Source of the DNA: Viridibacillus arvi
Lineage (GTDB): Bacteria; Bacillota; Bacilli; Bacillales_A; Planococcaceae
Direction: 5' to 3'
Assembly (NCBI RefSeq): GCF_001274945.1
Contig: NZ_LILB01000001.1
Coordinates: 504,739 to 568,738, forward strand
DNA: 64,000 nucleotides
Shown here: piece after piece, positions 1-10,174 of the stretch
Layout: each line of letters starts with the position of its first letter
Numbering within the stretch: position 1 is the first letter of the stretch
Notes under the pieces: generated by a model
Databases searched by the model: none
Seen by the model: only the letters and a program-made list of their open reading frames with translations
Told to the model about the DNA's origin: nothing
Made by a program: the position numbers and the translations under genes

Positions 1-735
1 TCGCGCTTCTTTTGGCGTTACTCGAGCTCTCTTTGGCCCTACTCACGCTCATTGGCGCTACTCGGGTTACTTTTGGCGCTATTCGGACTCCCTTTGGCGC
101 TGCTCGGACTCCTTTTGGCGCTACTCGAGCTCCCTTTTGCGCTACTCAGGCTCTCTTTTGCCCTACTCACGCTCATTGGCGCTACTCGAGCTCCCTTTAG
201 CGCTACTCGGGCTCCTTTTGGCGCTACTCGCGCTCTTTAGCGCTGCTCACGCTCTCTTTGGCCCTACTCGAAACCCCTTTAGCACTACTCGCGCTCCTTT
301 TGGCGCTACTCGAGCTCCCTTTGGCGCTACTCAGGCTCTCTTTTGCCCTACTCACGCTCATTGGCGCTACTCGAGCTCCCTTTTGCGCTACTCGGGCTCC
401 TTTTGGCGCTATTCGGACTCCCTTTGGCGCTACTCGCGCTTCCTTTAGCGCTACTCGGGCTCCCTTTGGCGCTACTCGCGCTCTTTAGCGCTGCTCACGC
501 TCTCTTTGGCGCTACTCGAAACCCCTTTAGCGCTACTCAGGCTCTCTTTTGCCCTACTCACGCTCATTGGCGCTACTCGGGCTCCTTTTGGCGCTATTCG
601 GGCTCCTTTTGGCGCTACTCGCGCTTCCTTTAGCGCTACTCGGGCTCCCTTTTGCGCTACTCGCGCTCTTTGGCGCTACTCGAAACCCCTTTGGCGCTAC
701 TCGAGCTCCCTTTAGCCCTACTCTCCCCTTTTTAC
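1..735. repeat. GC-rich tandem array of 21-bp units
   Basis: About 35 units of the form GGCGCTACTCGNGCTCCTTT run in from the left edge. Most units are 21 bp. In the stretch from about 144 to 535 each higher-order block (185 bp, then 206 bp) contains two 19-bp units. The block marker CAGGCTCTC recurs near 147, 332 and 538. Because 21 is a multiple of three and the unit lacks stops, long frames open in several registers and encode heptads such as GATRAPF, but the 19-bp units shift the frame. I therefore treat it as non-coding. Base composition is far above that of the neighbouring genes. The array is cut by the window edge. Confidence 0.95.
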
Positions 736-769
736 CGCCCCCCATAATCCCCACAAACAAAAAAATCCC

Positions 770-796
770 CAAAAAGCCGCTATCCAACAACGGCTT
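770..796 (-). terminator. Intrinsic terminator of the ABC exporter operon
   Basis: On the minus strand a stem AGCCG / CGGCT (about 775-795) is followed by a T-run. It lies 22 bp past the stop of the exporter gene ending at 818. Confidence 0.8.
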
Positions 797-817
797 CCCG
801 GAGATTCTCTCTCATCA

Positions 818-2605
818 TTACCCTACTTCTTGAACTAATCCATTTTGTAACTGATACATTTTATGATACAAGCCATTTTTAGCTAATAACTCTTGATGTG
901 TACCTCGCTCGACGATCTCACCGTGATGGAGCACTAATATTTGCTCTGCATCTTGTATCGTACTTAGGCGATGCGCGATGGCAATTGTTGTGCGGCCTTG
1001 ACGCATTTTGTCGAGACTGGCTTGAATGGCTACTTCCGTTTCCGTATCGATTGTTGCTGTTGCTTCATCTAAAACGAGCACTTTCGGGTTTGTCGCAATA
1101 GTTCTCGCAAAAGCTATGAGCTGCCGCTGCCCACTTGAGAATGTAGATCCGCGTTCAGATACTAAATGTTTATAGCCATTTGGCATGGATTCTATAAATT
1201 GATCTGCTTGCACAAACTCTGCTGCAGCCTTGACATCTTCTTCAGACATATTTTCATTAAAGAGTTTGATATTACTTTCGATATTTCCGTAAAATAAGAA
1301 CGGATCTTGTAGTACTAAACCCATTTGCTGTCTCAGCGTTTGTTTCGGGAAATTTTTAATCGACTGGCCATCTATTAAAATTTCTCCTCTCTCAAACTCG
1401 TAGAAGCGCATCAATAGGTTAATAATTGAACTTTTCCCGCTTCCAGTATGACCGACAAGTGCTACCGTCTCACCAGGTTTAACGGTAAATGAAATATCTT
1501 TTAACACATCAGTTTTGCCATCATATGAAAATGTTACATTACTGAATTCAATGTGACCGTCTGACATTTTCACTGAAGGGTCATCTAGCTGCTGTGGATC
1601 TAATTCTTTGTCGTCCAATAATGTAAAGACACGAGATGCAGAAACAATCGCTTGCTGGAAAATTGAAAGTCTTTGCATGACTTGGTTAATCGGTTCAAAA
1701 AAGCGATTAATATAGCTGACAAATGCATAAATGACACCGATTTCTACCGGTTCACTAAAGGATGTTATCCCAAAAAAGCTTAGCATTAAAATCAGACCAA
1801 ACGCATATACCAAGTCAATTACAGGTCTTAACAACAAACCATCTAGCTTAATACTACTCATTACTGCTTTATAGTGCTTTTCATTTATCTCGTCAAACTC
1901 ATCTCGGAAACGTTTTTCCTGACGAAAAGCTTGCACAATTGACATACCAGATAATGATTCTGCTAATTTGGCATTTAATTGACTTAGTCGCTCACGCATA
2001 TCCATATAATAAAAGGCACTATATTTTCTGTAGATATAGACAATACAGAATAGAATAGGCAGTAAAATAACAGTTGCTAATGCCAATTTCCAGTTTAATG
2101 CAAACATCGCAATATAAACTCCGATAACTAAAAAGCCACTTTGCACGAAGCCAATTAACACACTAACGAACATTTCCATAATAGCTTCCGTATCATTCGT
2201 AACACGAGATACGATACTTCCCGCTGGTGTTTTGTCAAAATAGCGCATACCTAGCTTATGAACTTTCGAATAGACATCTATTCGTAGCTGCTGTATTACC
2301 TTTAAAGCTAGTATATTGAAACGAAGCATCTGTAAATAACTAATGACCGAATTCAATATTTGAATGCCAATGTATGTCGTAGCTAAGATGACTAACGTAT
2401 TTGTTGGAAAATGACGTGGTGTTAAATAATCATCCATAAATATTTTTATTAACAATGGTCCTACGATATCTCCTAGAACAGTAATTAAGAGTAACATTAA
2501 TGCAATTACAATAGACTTTTTATGTGGTTTCAAATATGTAAGGAGTCGTTTTAATACATGCCATTGTTCCTTACCTGTTAGGGTGATTTTTTGTTCTTCA
2601 TTCAT
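818..2605 (-). CDS. yheH: Heterodimeric ABC exporter, catalytic half (YheH/BmrD-like)
   Basis: Fused ABC exporter subunit of 595 aa: a six-helix transmembrane domain over roughly residues 1-320, then an ATPase domain. Walker A is VGHTGSGKSS, the signature is SSGQRQLIAFARTI and Walker B ends LVLDEATATID. The catalytic glutamate after Walker B is present, unlike in its partner. It overlaps the upstream partner by 8 bp, so the two are translationally coupled and almost certainly form a heterodimer like BmrC/BmrD of B. subtilis, a drug exporter. It lacks the long N-terminal insertion of B. subtilis YheH (673 aa), so a YknV-like assignment is possible. The substrate is unknown. Confidence 0.9.
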   Translation of the reverse strand: MNEEQKITLTGKEQWHVLKRLLTYLKPHKKSIVIALMLLLITVLGDIVGPLLIKIFMDDYLTPRHFPTNTLVILATTYIGIQILNSVISYLQMLRFNILALKVIQQLRIDVYSKVHKLGMRYFDKTPAGSIVSRVTNDTEAIMEMFVSVLIGFVQSGFLVIGVYIAMFALNWKLALATVILLPILFCIVYIYRKYSAFYYMDMRERLSQLNAKLAESLSGMSIVQAFRQEKRFRDEFDEINEKHYKAVMSSIKLDGLLLRPVIDLVYAFGLILMLSFFGITSFSEPVEIGVIYAFVSYINRFFEPINQVMQRLSIFQQAIVSASRVFTLLDDKELDPQQLDDPSVKMSDGHIEFSNVTFSYDGKTDVLKDISFTVKPGETVALVGHTGSGKSSIINLLMRFYEFERGEILIDGQSIKNFPKQTLRQQMGLVLQDPFLFYGNIESNIKLFNENMSEEDVKAAAEFVQADQFIESMPNGYKHLVSERGSTFSSGQRQLIAFARTIATNPKVLVLDEATATIDTETEVAIQASLDKMRQGRTTIAIAHRLSTIQDAEQILVLHHGEIVERGTHQELLAKNGLYHKMYQLQNGLVQEVG

Positions 2606-4358
2606 GTTGACTCACCCCCTCTTCAACCTGTTGTTCTAGTTGTTGCAATTGATACATTTCGAAATAACGACCTTTAAGCGCCATTAACTCGTCATGTGTC
2701 CCCTTTTCTACGACTGCCCCTTCATGTAAAACAATGATGAGATGCGCATGGACAAGCGCACTTAGTCGGTGGGACGTAATAATCGTCGTAGCGTCTGTTC
2801 TAGCCTCTTTTAATGACTCTAAAATGGCTTCTTCTGTCTTCGCATCAACCGCTGATAAAGAGTCATCTAAAATGAGCAGTTCTGGTTTCATTAACAACGC
2901 TCGTGCTATCGAAATCCGCTGTTTTTGTCCTCCTGAAAGTGATACACCACGTTCACCGACGACAGTATTGTAACCCTCCGTAAAGCGTAATATATCATCA
3001 TGAATCTGTGCGATTCGTGCTGCATTTGTCACTTCATCTTCACCAACATCAGGGTTTGTAAAAGCGATATTTTGATATAAGGATGCCGAGAATAAGAAAT
3101 GCTCTTGTGGTACATAGCCAATTGCTTCGCGTAATTTTATTGCTTGGTAATCACCAATAACATGGTCTCCGTAACGAATCTCACCATCATAGCCGTCAAA
3201 TTCACGCATTAATAATTTTAGTATCGCAGTTTTACCTGCGCCCGTCTTGCCGACAACACCGAGTGTTTCACCACGTTTCAGCGTGAACTGTACATCTTTT
3301 AATGCCGGTGTTTCATCACCAGGGAATGTAAATGAATTAATATTAAACTCGATATCCCCCTGTGGTCGTATGGATAAAGCATCTTCTTTATCTTCAACAT
3401 CCATTTTCTCAGCTAAAAGATTTTGAATCCGGTCATAAGACGCACTGCCTCGCTCCATAATGTTGAAAAGTAAACCAAATGCCAGCATTGGCCATACAAG
3501 CAGACCTAAGTACGATGTAAACGACACTAAATCACCAAGGGTCATATCGCCAGCTACAACGAATTTAGCACCAAATATAATCGTTAAGAAAAATGATATA
3601 CCTACTACAAGTGAAATTGTTGGATCAAATAGTGAATCCACCTTAGCCACTCGTGTATTTTTAGCAACAACTTCGTCAGATAAACGTTTAAAATCTGCGA
3701 TATCCTCTTTATCTTGACCAAATGTCTTCATCACTTTGATCCCAGTAATACTTTCCTGCGTTTTATCATTCAAGTCCGAAAACGCGGCTTGCGCATGATG
3801 AAAACGTGCATGTAAAAGTTTACCGTAATAATTCGTTGATAGCGCCATAAATGGCATTGGAATTAAAGCGATTAGCGTTAGCTTCCAATCGATCGTAATG
3901 GCCATTGCCAAGATTACAAAGCCCCCTGTTGTAATAGAATCTACAAGGGTTAAAACACCATTACCCGCTGTTTGCTGCACAGCTGATACATCATTTGTTG
4001 CATGTGCCATTAAATCTCCGATACGACGCTTTTGATAAAAGGACGGTGCCATCGACGTAAAATGATGAAATAATTTTGCACGTAGCCTTTTAGCTAGTGT
4101 CATAGACGAACCAAAAATCATAATTCGCCAATAATAGCGAATCACATACATCAAAATTGCAGAAGCAGCTAATAGACTCAACCATTTAACAAGAGAGCCA
4201 ACAGTTAAGCTGCCACCACCAATTTCATCAACGACTACACCTATAATTTTTGGCGGTACTAACTGTAACATTGCCACCATGATTAAGAGCGAAATTCCCA
4301 CTAAGTATTGCTTCTTACGCTCTTTAAAGAACCAACCTAATTCAAAAAACACCTTCAT
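2598..4358 (-). CDS. yheI: Heterodimeric ABC exporter, degenerate-site half (YheI/BmrC-like)
   Basis: First gene of the exporter operon, 586 aa, with an N-terminal membrane domain and a C-terminal ATPase. Walker A is VGKTGAGKTA, the signature is the canonical LSGGQKQRISIARALL, and Walker B reads LLILDDSLSAVD. An aspartate therefore replaces the catalytic glutamate. That is the known asymmetry of BmrC-type subunits, where only one of the two ATP sites hydrolyses efficiently. AAGGTG lies a suitable distance before the ATG. Length matches BmrC (about 585 aa). The heterodimer is strongly supported; drug export is inferred from the family. Confidence 0.9.
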   Translation of the reverse strand: MKVFFELGWFFKERKKQYLVGISLLIMVAMLQLVPPKIIGVVVDEIGGGSLTVGSLVKWLSLLAASAILMYVIRYYWRIMIFGSSMTLAKRLRAKLFHHFTSMAPSFYQKRRIGDLMAHATNDVSAVQQTAGNGVLTLVDSITTGGFVILAMAITIDWKLTLIALIPMPFMALSTNYYGKLLHARFHHAQAAFSDLNDKTQESITGIKVMKTFGQDKEDIADFKRLSDEVVAKNTRVAKVDSLFDPTISLVVGISFFLTIIFGAKFVVAGDMTLGDLVSFTSYLGLLVWPMLAFGLLFNIMERGSASYDRIQNLLAEKMDVEDKEDALSIRPQGDIEFNINSFTFPGDETPALKDVQFTLKRGETLGVVGKTGAGKTAILKLLMREFDGYDGEIRYGDHVIGDYQAIKLREAIGYVPQEHFLFSASLYQNIAFTNPDVGEDEVTNAARIAQIHDDILRFTEGYNTVVGERGVSLSGGQKQRISIARALLMKPELLILDDSLSAVDAKTEEAILESLKEARTDATTIITSHRLSALVHAHLIIVLHEGAVVEKGTHDELMALKGRYFEMYQLQQLEQQVEEGVSQHE

Positions 4359-4485
4359 CTCTATTCACCTTCTTTTCTTCACAAATATCAGTTTATCAAA
4401 TATTCCGAAATGATTGAAGATAAAAAATAAAATAATTTCGTTTTACTAAATGTTTTTGATTTTTACAGTAATTTTAAAAATACCC

Positions 4486-4530
4486 CATAAAAAAATAACC
4501 CTCTACGATTTATCGAATCCTAAAGGGTTT
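4486..4530 (-). terminator. Intrinsic terminator of the germination operon
   Basis: AACCCT (from 4497) pairs with AGGGTT (to about 4529). On the minus strand the stem is followed by a T-run at 4487-4495. It sits about 65 bp past the stop of the gerAC-like gene. Confidence 0.75.
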
Positions 4531-4592
4531 ACTTATTGCTTTTATGTTATTTAGTTATTTCAATTTATATTCTCTCAAAAAACGTTTCAAAT

Positions 4593-5705
4593 TTATTTTA
4601 AAGTACCTGTACTAATAATAGACGTTTTAACATGGACATCTACTTTTAACTTAGCAATCGTTGCATCCGTTAGTTTATCATTCCATTTTCCTTTGTAATA
4701 CATTCGAAAATTTTCACTTAGACCAATTGGGTCAATCTTTAACCCTTTAAGCTTCTTCAAAAATTCTTCAATGTCTTTTCTAAGTTGTTTATTAATATCA
4801 TCTTCTAGAATTGCTATACTTTTTGGAGTATTCAATTCATGCTCTCTTTTTCCTTGGTATTCGCTAAGCGTTCCTTTGATATTTAATACGATATTAAGCT
4901 TAGGAGATTTATGATTTTTATTACTTTTTATTTTTACCTTGCTTTCAATTAAATCGAGCATGACTATTTCTTTGCCATTACCTTTATTTAAATCTAATGG
5001 TAATGGTGCCAGTTTCTTTTTACCTTGCAATGCTTGAATAATGAGTGCTTCACTTGGTGTTATACTCTCGATCATATGTTTATTTTTGAACAAAGCGACT
5101 CCTTTAATCTCGATTTTATCATCAATTTTTTCTATTATTGGTAGGATTGGATCAAATACTGGATTTGTTACTGTGTAGATAAAATCATGAATATTGGTAT
5201 TCGGGTTAAAAGCAGTATTAATACTAGGCAGTAATAAATCATTTAAATAAAAGTTGATATTTGGTTTATCGAGATATTGTCCTTTTAACAATTCTTCTCC
5301 ATTACCATTAACTACTGCAATAAGTACTTTATTTCCTACTTCAGAATCTCTATATAGATTCTGAATCACTTTCTCCACTCTTCCCTTACGTGCATATTCC
5401 TCATTAATAAGAACAACACGTAATTGGTTTAAAATAACTTTTTTATCTGAAAGTTTCTCAATTTTAACAATCCCCTTAGAAACTAAGTCAGTTTTCACTG
5501 AGAAAATCTGTGTATTACGTTTCGCTTCAGGAGAATATTGTGGAATCGCTACAGTTAATTTAGTTGTATCTTCATCTATATAGTCAAATGCCATTATACC
5601 AACCATACCTACTTCTTCTAATGGTACTTTTACCTCTTTCTCTGAACAACCTACCAAAAAAAGGAGAACAAAAAGAGTAAACATTAATTTAAATTTTCTG
5701 TTCAT
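4593..5705 (-). CDS. gerAC: Spore germination lipoprotein, Ger(x)C family (GerAC-like)
   Basis: Third gene of a GerA-type nutrient-receptor operon. The 370-aa protein starts with a lipoprotein signal peptide whose lipobox ends LVGC at about residue 20, so it should be anchored on the outer face of the spore inner membrane. The rest fits Ger(x)C proteins. Its start overlaps the stop of the permease gene by 4 bp. A, B and C subunits together form the receptor that senses germinants such as amino acids or nucleosides. The particular ligand cannot be read from sequence. Confidence 0.92.
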   Translation of the reverse strand: MNRKFKLMFTLFVLLFLVGCSEKEVKVPLEEVGMVGIMAFDYIDEDTTKLTVAIPQYSPEAKRNTQIFSVKTDLVSKGIVKIEKLSDKKVILNQLRVVLINEEYARKGRVEKVIQNLYRDSEVGNKVLIAVVNGNGEELLKGQYLDKPNINFYLNDLLLPSINTAFNPNTNIHDFIYTVTNPVFDPILPIIEKIDDKIEIKGVALFKNKHMIESITPSEALIIQALQGKKKLAPLPLDLNKGNGKEIVMLDLIESKVKIKSNKNHKSPKLNIVLNIKGTLSEYQGKREHELNTPKSIAILEDDINKQLRKDIEEFLKKLKGLKIDPIGLSENFRMYYKGKWNDKLTDATIAKLKVDVHVKTSIISTGTLK

Positions 5706-6781
5706 GTTTGCACCTGCTTTTTCCTAAGTAGATGTACTATAGCCAAAAAAATCGGCCAAACTAATATCACATATCCAACATAACTGCTTGCTGAAAATAA
5801 TTTTTCTTGGAATTCTTGAGAAAATGGCATCTTAATAATCAGGAATACGATTAGTGCAAGAATGTAAATATAGTTTTTTCTTTCTTTAGAAAGTAATGAA
5901 TCCATCCCTCTTTTCGCACACCATAAATACGCTGTAACTGTAGACAAGATGAGAAAGACCCACAGCGTCATTCCAATAATATCGATTCGTTCAATAAAAG
6001 AAAATTCCCCAGCTTTAAACAAATTTAATACTGAAAACTCTACATATTTTAACTGCCATTCTGAAAAATACATCACACTTACTGCAGTGGTAATAAGACA
6101 AAGAACTATGCTTATCCAAATTCCTATTAATGCATGTTTATATGCTTTTTTTTGATCTATAATATTCGGGAAATAAAACATAATTAATTCATAGCCTAAG
6201 ATAGATAAATAACCTTTTTTCATGGCATCATAAAATTCCTTGCCATTATAATTGAAGAAAGGAAGAAAGTGACTCATTTCTCCTTTTTCAATTGCCCAAA
6301 GAAGAAAATAAAGCATAGGTATAGTAATAAAGAAAGTCATGATACAAAACCTTGCTACAGATCTAATACCTCCACGGACTATATATACAAGTAATAAAAT
6401 AAAAAAGAAAGCAGGTGCTGTAATAGTTTGCTCTGGAAGTGCTGTGCTTTGTATAAGATGCATATAACTACTGATAATCCCCGATGAAAAAACTAAAAAT
6501 TGCAAGACAATAAATAGATTTACACCCTTCCCTAACCATTTCCCTAATAAGATTTCATTGATCCGAAATAGGTTTTCGTTAGGATACTTACTATTCATCC
6601 AAATCATCGGTAATAATGTTAGACTTGCAATTACCCCAAAAAGGATAGGGAAAAGTGTTTGACTATAACCGACACTACTCAGTTTTTGAGGTAGAGTGAG
6701 AATTCCAGTACCAACCATTGCGCTTTGGACTAAAAAGATAACATGATATCTATTCAAAAATTTCTGTTTGTTTGTACTCAA
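5702..6781 (-). CDS. gerAB: Spore germination permease, GerAB-like
   Basis: Integral membrane protein of 359 aa with about ten hydrophobic segments, of the endospore germination permease family within the APC superfamily. In GerA receptors this subunit is the germinant-binding one. It lies between the A and C subunit genes, 29 bp after the A gene and overlapping the C gene by 4 bp. The length is normal and no damage is visible. Confidence 0.92.
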   Translation of the reverse strand: MSTNKQKFLNRYHVIFLVQSAMVGTGILTLPQKLSSVGYSQTLFPILFGVIASLTLLPMIWMNSKYPNENLFRINEILLGKWLGKGVNLFIVLQFLVFSSGIISSYMHLIQSTALPEQTITAPAFFFILLLVYIVRGGIRSVARFCIMTFFITIPMLYFLLWAIEKGEMSHFLPFFNYNGKEFYDAMKKGYLSILGYELIMFYFPNIIDQKKAYKHALIGIWISIVLCLITTAVSVMYFSEWQLKYVEFSVLNLFKAGEFSFIERIDIIGMTLWVFLILSTVTAYLWCAKRGMDSLLSKERKNYIYILALIVFLIIKMPFSQEFQEKLFSASSYVGYVILVWPIFLAIVHLLRKKQVQT

Positions 6782-6810
6782 CTTAAACTACCTCAATTCT
6801 TTTGAGACAT

Positions 6811-8274
6811 TTACTTTTTCTGTGATTTTGAAATACCCGTCTTACTTTTTAATAATGCAGTCGGAAATCTTATAATACTATCCAACAAATCTGAAGCCTT
6901 TCTAGGAATAAAGGGTGCCAAATATGGCGTTCCCAAAGATTTTAACCCTTCTAAATGTGTTATTAGCCAAGCAAATGCCAACATTTGTCCAAACAAACCA
7001 AACAAACCTGCAGATAAAATAAAAAAGTATCGAATAAATCTACTTGTATTACTCATTAAAAAAATTGGAGGAAGAAATGAAAGTAATGCAGAAGTTGCAA
7101 CCAATACTACAAGTATATTACTTATTAATCCGGCTTCTACCGCTGCAGTTCCAATTACAATACCTCCTACGATACCGATTGTTTGACCTACTTTTGCAGG
7201 CATTCGTGATCCGGCTTCCCTTAAAACTTCTATGATCAATTCAATAAACAATACTTCAAAAAGTGGTGGAAAAGGAACTTTACTTCTTGATTCTTGAAGA
7301 TTCAGAAGAAGTTCATATGGCAGTATCTCCGGATGAAAAGTTAATGCAGAAATATACATTGGCGTTATCATGATGGTTAAGAAAAACCCAAAAAATCGCA
7401 GCATTCGAAGTAAAGACGCCGTTGTCCAACGATTGTAATAATCTTCAACAGAGATAAACATTTCAAAAAATGATGTAGGACAAACGACTGCAGCTTGACT
7501 ATTATCCATGAAAATAACAATTCTACCATCAATAAGATATCGACTAATACTATCCGGTCGTACACTCATGTAATACTGTGGAAATGGTGATAAAGGATTA
7601 TCTTCAATTAATTGCTTTAACACGGAAATATCCGTAAATGAAGGATAATCAATTTTATTGATTCGCTTTTTTAAAGTATCTAAACTCTCCTTATTTACAG
7701 TATCATCCATGTACATTATTGAAATTCTTATGTTCGCTTCTGTTCCAATGGTTTGATCTTCATTTTTCAACTTCGGATTTTGAATACGTCTTCTAACTAA
7801 AGATATATTTGTCTCTAATGATTCTGAAAACGCATCTTGTGGTCCAATAACCGTTGACTCTGTCATCGTACTCGTTATAGCACGTGTTGGCGCACTATAT
7901 GTATCAATAGTTAATATTGTATTTGTTTGATGAAAATACAGTAGCGTTTGTCCAGAGTCTAGCTTTGCTGTAACGTCTTTAAGATCAGATGGGTCGATTA
8001 CTTCAGCTACTTGGTGAATTTGATTTATGTGATTAGCTAAAGGAATAAAAACCATCGATTGCAGAGTCATTTTCTCTACAAGTGATGAGGAATAAATGAC
8101 AGTAACAATGCCTTCATCTGTAGGAATTTTTTTGAATAAAACATCATCTATATTGCGTGTATTTTTCTTTAAAGTCTCAATAGTTTGCTCAGCCTGATTT
8201 TTCGTGTTGTTAGGCTTTTTAATAAGCTGATCAACTTTCGTGGTACGTACCAATTTAAATTTCAAAAGTACCAC
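6811..8274 (-). CDS. gerAA: Spore germination protein, GerAA-like
   Basis: First gene of the germination operon, 487 aa. A soluble N-terminal domain (about 1-270) is followed by the family's hydrophobic C-terminal region (about 280-440), which contains conserved stretches such as PPLFEVLFIELIIEVLREAG. The start used is GTG. An AGAAAGG-like site lies very close to it, so the in-frame TTG a few codons downstream is a possible alternative. GerAA-type subunits form the scaffold and ion-conducting part of the receptor. The operon is strong evidence that the host makes endospores. Confidence 0.9.
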   Translation of the reverse strand: MVLLKFKLVRTTKVDQLIKKPNNTKNQAEQTIETLKKNTRNIDDVLFKKIPTDEGIVTVIYSSSLVEKMTLQSMVFIPLANHINQIHQVAEVIDPSDLKDVTAKLDSGQTLLYFHQTNTILTIDTYSAPTRAITSTMTESTVIGPQDAFSESLETNISLVRRRIQNPKLKNEDQTIGTEANIRISIMYMDDTVNKESLDTLKKRINKIDYPSFTDISVLKQLIEDNPLSPFPQYYMSVRPDSISRYLIDGRIVIFMDNSQAAVVCPTSFFEMFISVEDYYNRWTTASLLRMLRFFGFFLTIMITPMYISALTFHPEILPYELLLNLQESRSKVPFPPLFEVLFIELIIEVLREAGSRMPAKVGQTIGIVGGIVIGTAAVEAGLISNILVVLVATSALLSFLPPIFLMSNTSRFIRYFFILSAGLFGLFGQMLAFAWLITHLEGLKSLGTPYLAPFIPRKASDLLDSIIRFPTALLKSKTGISKSQKK

Positions 8275-8435
8275 ACGCCTTTCTTAAATATTTACTTAGT
8301 TTGCCCATTTTTTTGAAAATGTATGCCATAAGTTTTTTAGGAAATGAAGATAGACGACGATACAACCTTAGAAGGAATAAGGACAAATTGATCGTTCTAT
8401 TAATAAAGACATCTATAAACTAGAAGTTAATTGTT

Positions 8436-8660
8436 ATGCTCATTATCATCATGTATGGCGAAGAAATGTGGCGTCTTTTTTTCGTTTTGGAACATGAAGA
8501 AATGGATGATGATGCTTTCACCGAGCTGGAACAAGAATTTTATACCGTAATTAACAAAGCAGATGATGAGTATTTCAACCTCAGTAATCAATTAGAAAAA
8601 TTATTAGAGTCGTATTTCGTAAAGATACATACGGATCTGCTTGAAGTAGTTGAAAACTAG
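8436..8660 (+). CDS. Small acidic protein of unknown function
   Basis: Open frame of 74 codons reading away from the ger operon, rich in Asp/Glu in its second half and probably helical (EHEEMDDDAFTELEQEF). The ribosome site before the first ATG is weak; ATG at 8451 or 8466 are alternatives. I recognise no family. It lies between divergent operons and could be a real small gene or chance. Confidence 0.35.
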   Translation: MLIIIMYGEEMWRLFFVLEHEEMDDDAFTELEQEFYTVINKADDEYFNLSNQLEKLLESYFVKIHTDLLEVVEN

Positions 8661-8694
8661 TAGATATGAATGATAAAACTTTCATCAGCAAATA

Positions 8695-8725
8695 CAAAAA
8701 ACCAACTTCCCTCTGGAAGTTGGCT
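8695..8725. terminator. Bidirectional intrinsic terminator after argH
   Basis: A perfect 9-bp stem, CCAACTTCC / GGAAGTTGG with a four-base loop (8702-8723). On the minus strand it is followed by a T-run, so it fits termination of the argGH transcript. Confidence 0.85.
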
Positions 8726-8800
8726 TTGCTGGAACATATATGTATGCCCATAACTTATGGAATCGGTTCCCCTCTGTGAACATTCATCCAATCTATTTTT

Positions 8801-10174
8801 TTATAAACATTCTTTAGCTTTAGCAATTTGAATTTTCACTTGCTCAAAACCAGTACCACCTAATGAGTGACGACGTTGCACAGCTGCTTCTGGTGCTAAC
8901 ACATCGTACACATCTACCTCGATTAATGAGCTTGCTTCTTGCAAGTCCTCGATTGATAAGTCTAACAAGTAGATACCACGTTGGATGCAAAGGAATACAA
9001 GTTTCCCTGTAACCTCATGCGCTTCACGGAAAGGCATACCTTTTGTTGCTAAATAATCAGCAAGTTCTGTTGCGTTAGAAAAATCTTGATGAACTGCTTT
9101 ATGCAAAGTTTCTTTTGCAACGGTCATTGTACGAACCATACCTTCGAAGATTTTCAGTGAGCCGACAATTGTATGCAATGTATCGAACATACCTTCTTTA
9201 TCTTCTTGCATGTCTTTGTTATAAGCTAATGGAATTCCTTTTAAGACAGTTAGTAAACCCATTAAATTACCGTAAACACGACCTGCTTTACCACGGATTA
9301 ACTCCGCCATATCGGGATTTTTCTTTTGTGGCATAATACTTGATCCTGTAGAGAACACATCATCTAACTCGATGAATTTGAACTCCTCACTTGACCACAG
9401 AATGATTTCTTCAGCAAAGCGTGATAAGTGCGCCATTAAAAGTGAACCATTACTTAAAAACTCAACGATGAAATCACGATCACTTACTGCATCCATACTG
9501 TTTTGATAAACAGCGGAGAAACCAAGTAGCTCAGCACTCATTTCACGATCAATCGGGAAAGTCGTACCAGCAAGAGCACCTGCTCCAAGTGGCGAAATAT
9601 CAGTTCGTTTCAATGAATCTTGGAAACGTTGTTTATCACGTTCCAGCATCCAGAAATAAGTCATCAAATGATGTGCAAATGAGATTGGCTGCGCACGCTG
9701 TAAATGCGTGTAACCAGGTGCAAGTGTATCAATGTTATCTTCCGCTTGCGTAACAATCGCTTTTTGGAAAGCTTCTATTAAAGAAATAACCTCTTGCACA
9801 CGCTTTTTAAGGAACAAGTGCATATCTGTTGCAACTTGGTCATTTCGGCTACGGCCAGTATGTAATTTACCGCCAACTGGACCAATTAAATCGATTAGCA
9901 TTTTCTCGAGATTTAAGTGAATATCTTCATTAGCAATTGAGAACTCAAGAGAGCCCTCAGTTGCTTTTTGTTGTAGTTGATGGAGACCATCTTTTATCGT
10001 GTTGACTTCATCTTGTGATAAAATGCCACAAGCACCAAGCATCGTAACGTGAGCAATACTGCCTTCAAGATCTTCTGTTACAAGCTGTTGGTCAAACCCG
10101 ATGGATGCCCCGAATTCATCTACCCATTGTTCTGCAGAATTTTGGAATCGTCCGCCCCATAGTTTACCACTCAT
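8801..10174 (-). CDS. argH: Argininosuccinate lyase
   Basis: Last step of arginine synthesis: argininosuccinate to arginine and fumarate, in the cytoplasm as a homotetramer. I place the start at ATG 10174 because the protein then begins [10 protein letters not shown], as in the family, an AAGGTG site lies about 7 nt upstream, and the ATGA overlap couples it to argG; the frame itself is open 20 codons further. The superfamily signature [12 protein letters not shown] is intact, as are [13 protein letters not shown] and the TH of [10 protein letters not shown]. It is 457 aa, normal length. Confidence 0.97.
   Translation of the reverse strand: MSGKLWGGRFQNSAEQWVDEFGASIGFDQQLVTEDLEGSIAHVTMLGACGILSQDEVNTIKDGLHQLQQKATEGSLEFSIANEDIHLNLEKMLIDLIGPVGGKLHTGRSRNDQVATDMHLFLKKRVQEVISLIEAFQKAIVTQAEDNIDTLAPGYTHLQRAQPISFAHHLMTYFWMLERDKQRFQDSLKRTDISPLGAGALAGTTFPIDREMSAELLGFSAVYQNSMDAVSDRDFIVEFLSNGSLLMAHLSRFAEEIILWSSEEFKFIELDDVFSTGSSIMPQKKNPDMAELIRGKAGRVYGNLMGLLTVLKGIPLAYNKDMQEDKEGMFDTLHTIVGSLKIFEGMVRTMTVAKETLHKAVHQDFSNATELADYLATKGMPFREAHEVTGKLVFLCIQRGIYLLDLSIEDLQEASSLIEVDVYDVLAPEAAVQRRHSLGGTGFEQVKIQIAKAKECL

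Noticed and set aside
1..735. Heptad-repeat protein genes on either strand in the tandem array
   Set aside because: Open frames arise because the 21-bp unit has no stop codons; 19-bp units break the frame, and no ribosome site is seen.
8436..8660. Treating the small acidic frame as a certain gene
   Set aside because: Weak ribosome site and no family match; listed with low confidence only.
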